Positions 7,424 to 15,450 of a stretch of 25,454 nucleotides of DNA are shown here, piece by piece. The position numbers and the translations under genes are program-made. How positions within the stretch are numbered: position 1 is the first letter of the stretch; each line of letters starts with the position of its first letter. Under the pieces are notes generated by a model. That model ran no database searches. It was not told where the DNA came from and saw only the letters and a program-made list of their open reading frames with translations. Source of the DNA: RGIG8244 sp045639325 (lineage in GTDB: Bacteria > Verrucomicrobiota > Lentisphaeria > Victivallales > UBA1829); the NCBI GenBank assembly GCA_045639325.1, contig JAZUCU010000051.1, positions 1-25,454 of the forward strand, read 5' to 3'.

Positions 7424-10021
7424 ATGAATAAGTTTATGTCACATAGAAAAAATGTCTTCGCCCTTTTGGTATTGAGCATCATCCTGTTCTCTGCCAATGT
7501 CTTCGCCGCACCTTTGAAATTGATGAAAGGCGATGGTGTCAATCAGATCGATGCCGCCGCTGACCGGTATGAATATATCGGCGATAACGTCGTGGCCACC
7601 GGCAATGTCGTTATTCGTATGAAAGATTTGCAATTGACTGCCGATAAAGCAGTAATCAATTCCGTCTCGCAGGATTTGGAAATGGTCGGCAACGTGACTT
7701 TCTCGGTTCAGCAGCTCGAAACATCTTCCGTTACCATCGAAGAATACGAAAAATTGATTCAGAATCCGTTACAGGATATCCGCATGTGCGGTTATGTCAT
7801 GACTCCATCCGGTAATCAGATGGTCAAAATCGAAAAACGTACCCTTGCCGTTTCCATGAAGGCGGAACGCCTTTCCGGTAATATTCAGACCGGGGTCCTG
7901 CAATTCAAAAACTTCAGCATGAAAAACGGGTTGCTTTACAGCAGCGGAAAACTCGCAGAACGTTTTTATGACGGGCGAATCACCGTTTACGATACAAAAA
8001 TCTCAACCTGCGAATATATGCAGGATAAACACGACCATTACGCCATCTTTGCAAAAAAAGCTGTCGTTACTCCTCGGAACACCAAACGCGGAATTTTTAA
8101 CTACAGTGCCGATCAGGGCGATCACAATGTCTGGGCATTCAATAACTTCGTCGAAATTTACGGCATCCCCCTCCTTTGGATCCCGGTCCTCCATAAACCT
8201 CAGGACTTGAGTGCTTTCGGGACAAATATCCAATTGGGAAACACCAGCGATTGGGGCTTCTTCGTTCGCACAAGTAAGCAGTTCCATCTCATGGATGAAC
8301 CCTATCTTAACGCAAATCTCATGCTCGACTTCTATTCCGAACGCGGTTTCGGTTACGGTTTCGGACTGGATTTCAGAACCCCGGAATCTTCCACCGAACT
8401 GATGTTCTACGGCTTGCGTGACTGGGATCGGTACAAAGAATGGGAAGATGATGACTACATCTGGTCTCCCAACAACTCCAGATTGCAAATTCCAAAATAC
8501 AGATATGAGTTCCGCATTTCCAATGTAACTCATCTCTTGCCGAATTTGGATTTCCGTGGCCAGATCGATGCAATCAGCGATTACAATTTCCTGAAAGATT
8601 TCTTCCCCACAAGATACAATTCTCTTCTGGAACCCCCGTCTTACGCATCTCTGGAATATCAGCATGAACGCTTTACTGCTTCTCTCTATTCCACATTCCG
8701 CGTAAATTCCTTTGCCACAGTGGTGGAAAGATTGCCCGAAGTTCGACTCGATTTCCAGAGACAGGAACTCTTCGCCAATATCTATTATCAGGGCGAAACA
8801 TCCTTTGATTATCTCCGCATGAAATGGAGAGAGTTTGACCTCCCCCGGGCAAATCCGCGTTTGGGCGATCTTGAAAATTATGAAACTTCAAGATTCGATA
8901 CCCTCCACATGTTCTATTATCCTGTGAAATTCTTCAATATCAACATCATCCCACGCGCAGGATTCCGACTCACCGCGTATTCAAAAACCTCAAAAAACAA
9001 GGTTACAGATGCTGATCTCAACCGTATGTTCTCTGTCGATGTCGTCGATGGACAATCTCAGGTCGCACTCAAGTCTTATTATGACAACAAAGGGGGCAGT
9101 CAGGTCCGGTTCGCAGGAGAACTCGGTGTGGAAGCAAATACAAAGTTCTACCGTTCATGGCAGAACGTCAAAAACGCATATCTCGACCTCGATGGACTCC
9201 GTCATGTGATCGTTCCGTATATCAATTACACCTACATTCCCAAGCCCTCTCTGGATAGAGAAAATATTTATTATTTCGATGAAATTGACCGCATTGCCGA
9301 GCAGAACGTCATTCGACTCGGTTTGATCAACCGCCTCCAGACACGCAGAAATAAACAGATCACCGAAATCTTCTCTCTCGAAAATTATTGGGACTTCTTT
9401 TTCAACAAGGAAAAAGGATACAATTCTTTCGGCGACTTCGGTACCATTCTCCGCATCACTCCCTGTGACAAAATCGAATTCATTTCCGAATTGCTGTTGG
9501 ACCTCGGCCAGAACAACCCGCATGATTCCGAAGTCACACGCGGCAAACGCAATGCAGGCAGACCCGGTTTCAGCTGGAAATACTTCAACAGATGGTATAA
9601 TCAGTTGACATACAAAATCACACCCGAATGGATCGTCACTGCAGCCTATGAATATTCAGACGATTACGCCCAGCGGACTCCCTATTCCATGGGAACAACA
9701 TACAGTTCCATTTCTGCCGCCGGTATGTTTATCAATCAGTTTCAACGCTCCCAGAAAGCTAGAGCCGGACTCGAATTCCCTGTCTTCTTTGATAAACATC
9801 TCAAAGGCGCTTTCATGATCAGTTATGATATTGATGCCGCTCTCCTTTCTGATATCAGTCTCACTTTGAAACGACGTTTCCACTGCGTTGATTTGAGCGT
9901 CACTGCCGGCAGAACTCAGGAACGCGATGACGACAAAAAAGAAAATAAGCACTATATTTCTTTCGCTCTTTCTTTTTCCGGTATGCCAGGATTCGGTATC
10001 GGACATAAAATCGAAGAATAA
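7424..10021 (+). CDS. lptD: LPS-assembly outer-membrane protein LptD-like
   Basis: 865 residues from ATG 7424; alternative starts are 7406 and 7436, and the choice is uncertain because no Shine-Dalgarno is strong. A Sec signal peptide is clear: basic SHRK, then FALLVLSIILFSANVFA, with cleavage after ANVFA. Residues about 30-110 form an OstA/LptA-like beta-jellyroll (GDNVVATGNVVIRMKDLQLT, ADKAVINSVSQDLEMVGNV). The rest is a long series of alternating amphipathic strands, with the LptD-typical NFVEIYGIPLLWIPVLHKP and a C-terminal strand ending in ISFALSFSGMPGFGIGHKIE. LptD forms the beta-barrel that inserts LPS into the outer leaflet with LptE; no LptE gene is in the window. The family's cysteine pairs are not evident. 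Driven by the promoter at 7311-7339 and followed after 23 nt by a kinase gene, probably on one transcript. Confidence 0.87.
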   Translation: MNKFMSHRKNVFALLVLSIILFSANVFAAPLKLMKGDGVNQIDAAADRYEYIGDNVVATGNVVIRMKDLQLTADKAVINSVSQDLEMVGNVTFSVQQLETSSVTIEEYEKLIQNPLQDIRMCGYVMTPSGNQMVKIEKRTLAVSMKAERLSGNIQTGVLQFKNFSMKNGLLYSSGKLAERFYDGRITVYDTKISTCEYMQDKHDHYAIFAKKAVVTPRNTKRGIFNYSADQGDHNVWAFNNFVEIYGIPLLWIPVLHKPQDLSAFGTNIQLGNTSDWGFFVRTSKQFHLMDEPYLNANLMLDFYSERGFGYGFGLDFRTPESSTELMFYGLRDWDRYKEWEDDDYIWSPNNSRLQIPKYRYEFRISNVTHLLPNLDFRGQIDAISDYNFLKDFFPTRYNSLLEPPSYASLEYQHERFTASLYSTFRVNSFATVVERLPEVRLDFQRQELFANIYYQGETSFDYLRMKWREFDLPRANPRLGDLENYETSRFDTLHMFYYPVKFFNINIIPRAGFRLTAYSKTSKNKVTDADLNRMFSVDVVDGQSQVALKSYYDNKGGSQVRFAGELGVEANTKFYRSWQNVKNAYLDLDGLRHVIVPYINYTYIPKPSLDRENIYYFDEIDRIAEQNVIRLGLINRLQTRRNKQITEIFSLENYWDFFFNKEKGYNSFGDFGTILRITPCDKIEFISELLLDLGQNNPHDSEVTRGKRNAGRPGFSWKYFNRWYNQLTYKITPEWIVTAAYEYSDDYAQRTPYSMGTTYSSISAAGMFINQFQRSQKARAGLEFPVFFDKHLKGAFMISYDIDAALLSDISLTLKRRFHCVDLSVTAGRTQERDDDKKENKHYISFALSFSGMPGFGIGHKIEE

Positions 10022-10044
10022 TTCTTTGTCAGGGGACTGCTCCG

Positions 10045-12222
10045 ATGATGATGTATTGTCAAAAATGCAGACAGCCGGTTGTAAAAGAGGATGAGGCAGC
10101 TCCAACATGCCCGTTCTGTGATTCCACGCTCGTCCCGCGGAAAGTATTCTCCCCGGGCGATGTCATTGCCGGTTTCACCATCGTACGCGAACTCGGCCAT
10201 GGCGGAATGGGTGTTGTTTACCTTGCCGAACAGACGAATCTCAACCGCTTTGTTGCACTGAAAGTCCTGGAAGAAACCCTCGCCGGCGATCAGGAATTCG
10301 TCAAAAGCTTTTTCCGCGAAGCCGGCGCAGCAGCAAAAATGGCTCACCCCAATATCGTGCAGGCATACGATGCCGGTATTGATGACGGCGTTTGTTATTT
10401 CGTTATGGAACTGATTCAGGGGCAAAATCTTGACGATTATGTTAATCAGAACGGCCCCATGCCTCCCAATCTCCTCCTCAATGTCGCCGTTTATATCGCC
10501 GATGCACTCACTTATGCATGGGAACGCAATCACCTTTGTCATGGCGATATTAAACCCGAAAATATCATTATGCAGGAAAATGGCGAAATCAAACTCGCAG
10601 ACCTGGGGCTTGCAAGAGATCAGACTTATGATTCCCTCGTGCCCGGCGAAATCATGGCAACCCCGGCATACGCTCCGCCCGAAGTCATTCGCGGCGAAGT
10701 CAATCGCATCAATTTCAAAGCGGATATGTATTCTTTCGGTACAACGCTGTATCACCTGGCGACAGGCGCTCCTCCGTTCCCCGATGAAGACCCCAAGGTC
10801 GTTTGTGCGAAACAGTTGAACAACCAGCCCAAACCACTCATCGCCGTCGATTGCAATATCCCCGAAGAACTTTCCGTCCTCGTCGATCAACTGATGGAGA
10901 AATCTCCTGACCACAGACCCTATTCATGGGCTCTTGTCACTCAGAAATTGATGACCATCCGCAGAGATTACAACCAGCTCCGTGCCAAAAACAAACAGGA
11001 AAATGACACGCAGGGCATGAACGGTAATTCTCTCCGTAAGCCTCTCAATAAATACACCTGGGCGGTTCTCATTCTGACTGCGGTTGTATGTTTCCTCATC
11101 GCCGCTCTCGTCACGGTACACTACATCTCTTCTGCTGCGCCTGACAGCGCACAGGCTGCCGCATCGGTTGCAGCAAAGAATCAGATGATCTGGAATCAAT
11201 GGCTTCAGGTCAAACAGGAAATCAAAAATTTGACCTATGCCCAGGCATTACTGCGAATTCAGCAGTTCACTCTCCAGTACAAAAATGCCCCGCAGGAAGC
11301 TTTGGCTCTTCAGAATTCTTACACAAAACTTGCGGATTACGAAAAGCGGATTGCTCCGTTCCTGAAAAGTAAAAAATCAGTTCTTGATGCATGTAAACAC
11401 AATACCGGTGCTCTTTCGAATGTACATCCCCTTATCGCAAAACAGCACCTCCACATGGCATGCGAATTGATCCGCCAGCAACGCGCCATTCAGCGGTATG
11501 CTAAACTCATTGAACTCGAATCAATACCGGATAATACGCTGTTGACCGGCGAGGAACTCTCTGCCGTGGAACGCTATTGTGATAATCTGAAACGCAATAT
11601 CATCAATTATCCGGAAAATGTAAAAAGACATCCGCAGCTGAAATTGGCAAGATTAGCGGAGCAGGAATGCCGCTTCCTCATCAAATCTCTGAAATCAGCA
11701 AAGTCCTATGCCGATATGGAGCGATTTGCATGGTCTTTTTGTGACTTCAACAAACACAGAGCCAAACTGATCCCGCAATCCATGAAAAACACGATCCGTG
11801 ATCTTGATATTATCGCAGACCAGAGTTACTTTGTCTCTGACTCTCAATATCTTATCAATATGAAAAAATATCTGATCGGCAGAATGATTTCCAGCGATCA
11901 AAAGATTCTGGACATCACGGAGAAAGGTATCCTATGCTCCTCGCTCAAATCAGATAACAGAAAACTCATCCCGTGGAACAGAATTTATGACTTCTGGCTT
12001 GATCCCTCCCTCGAACTCCTTTCGCCTGCCGTCGTCTTTATGACCGAAAACGATGCCGTGCAATTTTATGCCCGGAGCCTCATCCGGAAAAAAGACTATG
12101 CCTATTATCAGAATCTTCTCAATCGGTGCCGTCATATTTCCGATGCAAAACGCATTCATTTGAGAAAGGTTACGTTCCTTTTACTGAAGGCGGGATCAAA
12201 CCGTTACACCACATCAATGTAA
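10045..12222 (+). CDS. Transmembrane Hanks-type Ser/Thr kinase with N-terminal zinc ribbon
   Basis: 725 residues. ATG 10045 has AGGGGA at 10031-10036. Residues 5-25 hold CxxC...CxxC (C5, C8, C22, C25), a zinc ribbon. The kinase domain spans about 40-310: glycine loop GHGGMG (51-56), VALK lysine K73, helix-C glutamate E92, catalytic loop HGDIKPEN (166-173), DLG (186-188) for DFG, and APPE (210-213). All catalytic residues are present; the R-to-G and F-to-L changes suggest activation-loop control differs from RD kinases. A single hydrophobic helix at 339-360 anchors it in the inner membrane. Residues 365-725 would be extracytoplasmic, largely helical, with charged heptad-like stretches and a beta-like end (ITEKGILCSSLKSDNRKLIP). 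I do not recognise that sensor region. The position after lptD suggests a link to envelope stress; inference. It ends 9 nt into the convergent lipocalin gene. Confidence 0.9.
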   Translation: MMMYCQKCRQPVVKEDEAAPTCPFCDSTLVPRKVFSPGDVIAGFTIVRELGHGGMGVVYLAEQTNLNRFVALKVLEETLAGDQEFVKSFFREAGAAAKMAHPNIVQAYDAGIDDGVCYFVMELIQGQNLDDYVNQNGPMPPNLLLNVAVYIADALTYAWERNHLCHGDIKPENIIMQENGEIKLADLGLARDQTYDSLVPGEIMATPAYAPPEVIRGEVNRINFKADMYSFGTTLYHLATGAPPFPDEDPKVVCAKQLNNQPKPLIAVDCNIPEELSVLVDQLMEKSPDHRPYSWALVTQKLMTIRRDYNQLRAKNKQENDTQGMNGNSLRKPLNKYTWAVLILTAVVCFLIAALVTVHYISSAAPDSAQAAASVAAKNQMIWNQWLQVKQEIKNLTYAQALLRIQQFTLQYKNAPQEALALQNSYTKLADYEKRIAPFLKSKKSVLDACKHNTGALSNVHPLIAKQHLHMACELIRQQRAIQRYAKLIELESIPDNTLLTGEELSAVERYCDNLKRNIINYPENVKRHPQLKLARLAEQECRFLIKSLKSAKSYADMERFAWSFCDFNKHRAKLIPQSMKNTIRDLDIIADQSYFVSDSQYLINMKKYLIGRMISSDQKILDITEKGILCSSLKSDNRKLIPWNRIYDFWLDPSLELLSPAVVFMTENDAVQFYARSLIRKKDYAYYQNLLNRCRHISDAKRIHLRKVTFLLLKAGSNRYTTSM

Positions 12223-12738
12223 CGGCAGCGGATAAATCAGTTTTTCTGTCTCATAACCATGTGTTTTCGCCCATTGAATCAGTTTTTCCAATTCCCCGAC
12301 AGGAAGTTTCGGCGTACGGGAAAGAATCCAGAAATATTTTTTCCGGCTTCCTGTTACCATTGCAACACTATAATCATCATTCAGATAAATAATCCGGTAC
12401 GCACCATAAAACGGCCATTGAAATGAAACCAGCAATTCCCCTTTATCCGTCTCACCGCGCAGTTTCGCTTCCCCGGTAATACAACGCCGGATGTTATCCT
12501 TCACCCCGCAATTACGCACCATAATTCTGCCCGACGGCAACAGTGTATAATTTGCGGTAACACATTGCAAATCCTTCTCAAAATAATTCGGCAAACGTGC
12601 AATTTCATACCAGTCCCCCATATATTTCCCCGCATTGAAATTGTCAACTGCGGGGATATCGCCTGTTGAATCGGAATGACACCCGCACAACAGCAATGTG
12701 GAGATATAACAAAGTGATTTCTTGATAAGATGTTTCAT
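12214..12738 (-). CDS. blc: Blc-type outer-membrane lipocalin lipoprotein
   Basis: 174 residues, ATG at 12738 with an excellent AAAGGAGGG site 8 nt upstream. A lipoprotein signal ends in the lipobox L-C-G-C20, so the protein should be lipidated on Cys20. The lipocalin signature GDWYEIARLPNYFEKDLQ follows near residues 41-58, then VTANYTLLPSGRIMVRN, and the second conserved region FQWPFYGAYRIIYLNDDYS with YFWILSRTPKL. Length and motif order match bacterial Blc of Gram-negative bacteria, which binds lysophospholipids or other small hydrophobic ligands in the envelope; the ligand here is unknown. The gene converges on the kinase gene with a 9-nt tail-to-tail overlap, and no terminator is visible between them. 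It lies downstream of the aroA terminator, so it needs its own promoter, which I could not define with confidence. Confidence 0.92.
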   Translation of the reverse strand: MKHLIKKSLCYISTLLLCGCHSDSTGDIPAVDNFNAGKYMGDWYEIARLPNYFEKDLQCVTANYTLLPSGRIMVRNCGVKDNIRRCITGEAKLRGETDKGELLVSFQWPFYGAYRIIYLNDDYSVAMVTGSRKKYFWILSRTPKLPVGELEKLIQWAKTHGYETEKLIYPLPLH

Positions 12739-12799
12739 AACCCAATCCCTCCTTTTTTGAAATACAATATCCCCACGTAATCAAAAAAGCAAATCAAAA

Positions 12800-12832
12800 A
12801 AGCCGGTATTGACCAAATATCAATACCGGCTT
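12800..12832 (-). terminator. Intrinsic terminator of aroA
   Basis: A perfect 13-bp stem (AAGCCGGTATTGA / TCAATACCGGCTT) with a 7-nt loop, followed on the minus strand by a T-rich run. It lies 31 nt after the aroA stop and separates aroA from the lipocalin gene. Confidence 0.88.
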
Positions 12833-12862
12833 GAAGATTTATTTCAAAAAACTTTGTATGAA

Positions 12863-14146
12863 TCAGTTTTCGTAGAAGACTGCTCCCAATTCTCTGAAGT
12901 CACGGAAGAAGCCAGGATAAGTCACAGCAATACATTCTGCTCCTTCAATAACCGTTGTTTCTTTCGGATCTTCCACGGCAAAACCGGCAACCGCCAGAGA
13001 CATGGCAATCCGGTGATCCAGGTAACTGTTCACCACCGCACCATGGAGTTTACCGCCGGTCACTGCAAGACCATCTTCAAATTCTTCCACCTGAATACCC
13101 ATCTTTTCCAACTCGACCTTCATGCAATGAATCCGGTCGGTTTCTTTGATGCGTGCCTGCGCAACGTTTTTGAATACGCTGCGCCCCTGAGCACATGCTG
13201 CAGCTACGCAAAGAATGGGGAGTGCATCGGGAGTATCATTCAAATCCAGCTCAACTGCTTTCAGTTTCGTTCCGGCTTTCAGCTGAATTCCATTTTCGGT
13301 ACGGGTGATTTTTGCTCCCATCTGCTCCAGATAATCAATCACTTTCTGATCCCCCTGCGCATCTTTGAAATCCAAGTTGTCAAGCGTAAGCGCTCCACCG
13401 GTCACAGCCGCTGACACCATCGGGAAACATGCACTGGAGAAATCCCCCGGGATCTGCACGCTGAACGGCTTGAATGTCTGCTTGCCCGGAATTTCAAATC
13501 GACTGTAATCCGGCGTTCTGCGGAACTCTATCTGCTGTCTCCGGAGCCAGTCAAGCGTAATATCAACATACGGCACTTCATTCAAATTATCGACAATAAT
13601 CACGGAATCATTGGGCGCAAGCGGTGCACTGAGAAGAAGCGCACTGAGATATTGAGAAGACTTTCCTTCCACAACCGTCTGACCACCCTGCATCGGTCCC
13701 TGCACATGAAACGGGCATTTTCCCCCTTCAGATGCCAGACTTTTCACCCCGAGAAGTGCCAATGCTTCCAGCAGCGGATTCATCGGACGGGAACGCAGCG
13801 AATCATCCCCGTCAAACGCAATCTTGTACGGAGAAAGGGAAGCCATCGCAGCAAAAAGTTTAATCCCAGTACCGGAATTCCCCATATTAACGGTCCCCGC
13901 AGGCGGAAGAATATTCCCACCTGTACCGGAAATCGTCCAAACACTGTCATCACCGCGCTTGATCCAGGCACCAAGCGCAGATGCCGCTGAAAGACTGGAA
14001 AGTGTGTCCGCTGACACAAGAGGAGATTTGATAATGGAAGTCCCTTTGGCAAGAGTGGCTATGACCAGTGCACGGATCGTGTGTGACTTGGATCCCGGCA
14101 CCGATACTGCACCGCTGATCACATGTTTGTTAACGGAAAGGTTCAT
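12863..14146 (-). CDS. aroA: 3-phosphoshikimate 1-carboxyvinyltransferase (EPSP synthase)
   Basis: 427 residues, ATG 14146 with AGAGGA 7 nt upstream. The enzyme joins shikimate-3-phosphate and phosphoenolpyruvate in the sixth step of chorismate synthesis. Diagnostic motifs in order: PGSKSHTIRAL (17-27, with the substrate-binding Lys20), NSGTGIKL (90-97), LRSRP, SSQYLSALLLSAPLAP, GDFSSACF with the catalytic Asp, TPDALP, IKETDRIHCM with the Glu, LDHRIAM with the Arg, and YPGFF near the end. Length is normal for the family. One deviation: the motif usually read NSGT-[ST]-IR-L has Lys96 where Arg is normal. It has its own promoter (14283-14310), a structured leader and a strong terminator, so it is probably a single-gene unit. 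It is not next to other aro genes. Confidence 0.95.
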   Translation of the reverse strand: MNLSVNKHVISGAVSVPGSKSHTIRALVIATLAKGTSIIKSPLVSADTLSSLSAASALGAWIKRGDDSVWTISGTGGNILPPAGTVNMGNSGTGIKLFAAMASLSPYKIAFDGDDSLRSRPMNPLLEALALLGVKSLASEGGKCPFHVQGPMQGGQTVVEGKSSQYLSALLLSAPLAPNDSVIIVDNLNEVPYVDITLDWLRRQQIEFRRTPDYSRFEIPGKQTFKPFSVQIPGDFSSACFPMVSAAVTGGALTLDNLDFKDAQGDQKVIDYLEQMGAKITRTENGIQLKAGTKLKAVELDLNDTPDALPILCVAAACAQGRSVFKNVAQARIKETDRIHCMKVELEKMGIQVEEFEDGLAVTGGKLHGAVVNSYLDHRIAMSLAVAGFAVEDPKETTVIEGAECIAVTYPGFFRDFRELGAVFYEN

Positions 14147-14200
14147 AAATATTTCCTCTGATTATCCGGATTCAATTCTGCTTACGCAAGGCGCGCCGGA

Positions 14201-14236
14201 TATCCGGATTCCCGGCTGCTTTCCCAATCCTGGATA
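14201..14236 (-). ncRNA. Structured aroA 5' leader hairpin
   Basis: On the minus strand UAUCC-A-GGAUU pairs with AAUCC-GGAUA: ten base pairs with one bulged A and a 15-nt loop rich in G and purines. It sits about 55 nt upstream of the aroA ATG, downstream of the predicted promoter. No T-tract follows, so it is not a simple terminator. No leader peptide of useful length is seen. It could be a regulatory leader, an mRNA-stabilising hairpin or a protein-binding site; none is shown. Confidence 0.4.
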
Positions 14237-14282
14237 CAGGTCTAGCTGAGAGTTCAGTAAAAATATATTGGATTGTTTACAT

Positions 14283-14310
14283 AATATATCACAAAACTGA
14301 AAATTTGCAA
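14283..14310 (-). promoter_or_regulatory. Predicted aroA promoter
   Basis: On the minus strand TTGCAA, 16-nt spacer, then TGA-TATATT (-10 at 14288-14283). It begins 2 nt after the acpS stop, so aroA can be transcribed independently of the upstream operon. The expected transcript begins with a leader of about 125-130 nt. Confidence 0.55.
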
Positions 14311-14311
14311 A

Positions 14312-14692
14312 TCAATTTTCCAGAATTACAAAGCCGGATGCATAATCCCGTTCATGACTGATTGAAATATGATATTTTGTAATTCCCTTATCCTGAACCG
14401 TTTTTAACGCTTTACCATACAAGTTCGTAATCACCGGACGCCCCTTTTCATCCGGAAGGATCTCAATCTCATGAAATGAGCAATTCTCCCCGATACCCGT
14501 CCCGAGTGCCTTGGAAAATGCCTCTTTTCCTGCCCAGCGCCCCGCAAGAAATTCGGCTTTACCCGTTCTTTCACGGAAAATTTCCAACTCTCCGGCGGAT
14601 AAAACTGTCTCCGCAAAATGATCCCCGTGCTTTTCCAGTACCTTGCGGATACGATCCACATCTGCCAGGTCGGTTCCGATTCCATAAATCAT
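14312..14692 (-). CDS. acpS: Holo-[acyl-carrier-protein] synthase
   Basis: 126 residues from ATG 14692, which overlaps the radC stop by 4 nt (ATGA) and has a GGAGGAG site upstream; the frame is open further back to 14722, but those residues do not fit the family. AcpS moves 4'-phosphopantetheine from CoA to apo-ACP, switching on fatty-acid synthesis. Typical motifs: MIYGIGTDLADVDRI with the Mg-binding Asp8, then FLAGRWAGKEAFSKALGTG with Glu57, and KYHISISHERDYASGFVIL. Length is normal. Cytoplasmic, trimeric in known members. Co-translated with radC in the RNA methyltransferase - radC - acpS operon. The separate functions of its neighbours suggest a housekeeping operon rather than a lipid operon. 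Confidence 0.95.
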   Translation of the reverse strand: MIYGIGTDLADVDRIRKVLEKHGDHFAETVLSAGELEIFRERTGKAEFLAGRWAGKEAFSKALGTGIGENCSFHEIEILPDEKGRPVITNLYGKALKTVQDKGITKYHISISHERDYASGFVILEN

Positions 14693-15450
14693 AATTCGTA
14701 TTCTCCTCCCGGTTCCGCGCATACATTCATTCCCGGCAGCGGATCCAGAATTCGTGCCCGGGCCGGCAAGTTATCCTGCTCCCGACGCAAACTGAATACA
14801 CTGAAACGGGATACAATAATGTGGTCCAGAACAAATATGTTGACTGCCCGCAGAATGTCGCGTATCTGTCTCGTAACATGAATATCATCTTCCGACGGAC
14901 TCGCTTTCCCGCCCGGATGATTATGACACAATATAATCGACTTCGCATGATACAACAAGGCTTTACGCGCAATCTCCGCCGGGTAGATATTCACCTGATC
15001 GGTTGTCCCTTCGCTGACAATTTCATGTTCAATCAGCGCATTCTGCGTATTCAGAAACAGTACCATCATGGCTTCCACATTCATGCCGCCAAGCCGGATC
15101 CGGGCAAAATTGGCAATCTTCCCCGGGTTATTCATAATATCTTCGCTGCGAATATCCTGTTCCTGATAACGGATCGCCAGATCTTTGGTCAATTTCAACA
15201 GAATTGCCGAATTATAGCTGAGCCCTTTCACTTTAACCAGCTGGTCAACCGGCGCATCGATCAGCTTACTGATCGAGCCGAATTCCAGCAAAAGGCTTTT
15301 TGCCAACGGTTTTACATCCCGGCGTGGCAGCGCATAACTCAAAATCAATTCCAGCAATTCATAATCTTCAAAAGCTTTCGCGCCCAGATGCAAATACTTT
15401 TCCCGAATGCGTGAACGATGCCCCGTATTATCTGTCTTTGGAGTACTCAT
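14689..15450 (-). CDS. radC: RadC/JAMM-family protein
   Basis: 253 residues, ATG 15450 overlapping the methyltransferase stop by 4 nt. The N-terminal half has a helix-hairpin-helix-like region (LVKVKGLSYNSAILLKL, residues about 71-87). The C-terminal half is the JAMM metal-binding domain: Glu in the SEGTTDQVNIYP segment, then H176-N-H178-P-G-G and Ser186/Asp189, the HxHx7Sx2D signature. RadC was once thought to act in DNA repair, but its biochemical role is unsettled; a metallo-protease/isopeptidase-like or nuclease-type activity has been proposed for relatives. It is full length with all metal ligands, so likely active. Its position in an operon with a tRNA/rRNA methyltransferase and acpS gives no specific hint. 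Confidence 0.93.
   Translation of the reverse strand: MSTPKTDNTGHRSRIREKYLHLGAKAFEDYELLELILSYALPRRDVKPLAKSLLLEFGSISKLIDAPVDQLVKVKGLSYNSAILLKLTKDLAIRYQEQDIRSEDIMNNPGKIANFARIRLGGMNVEAMMVLFLNTQNALIEHEIVSEGTTDQVNIYPAEIARKALLYHAKSIILCHNHPGGKASPSEDDIHVTRQIRDILRAVNIFVLDHIIVSRFSVFSLRREQDNLPARARILDPLPGMNVCAEPGGEYEL

Noticed and set aside
9952..10914. Long open frame on the minus strand across the lptD end and the kinase start (320 residues)
   Set aside because: It is an antisense shadow: the plus-strand kinase and LptD frames show clear family motifs and ribosome sites, while this frame shows none.
14207..14240. Partial likeness of the aroA leader to the apical loop of the bacterial SRP RNA (CAGG, GGGA tetraloop, GCAGCC)
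   Set aside because: The segment between CAGG and AGCAGCC is about two bases short, the closing stem is only two A-U pairs, and a better hairpin uses the same bases; it also lies inside an mRNA leader.
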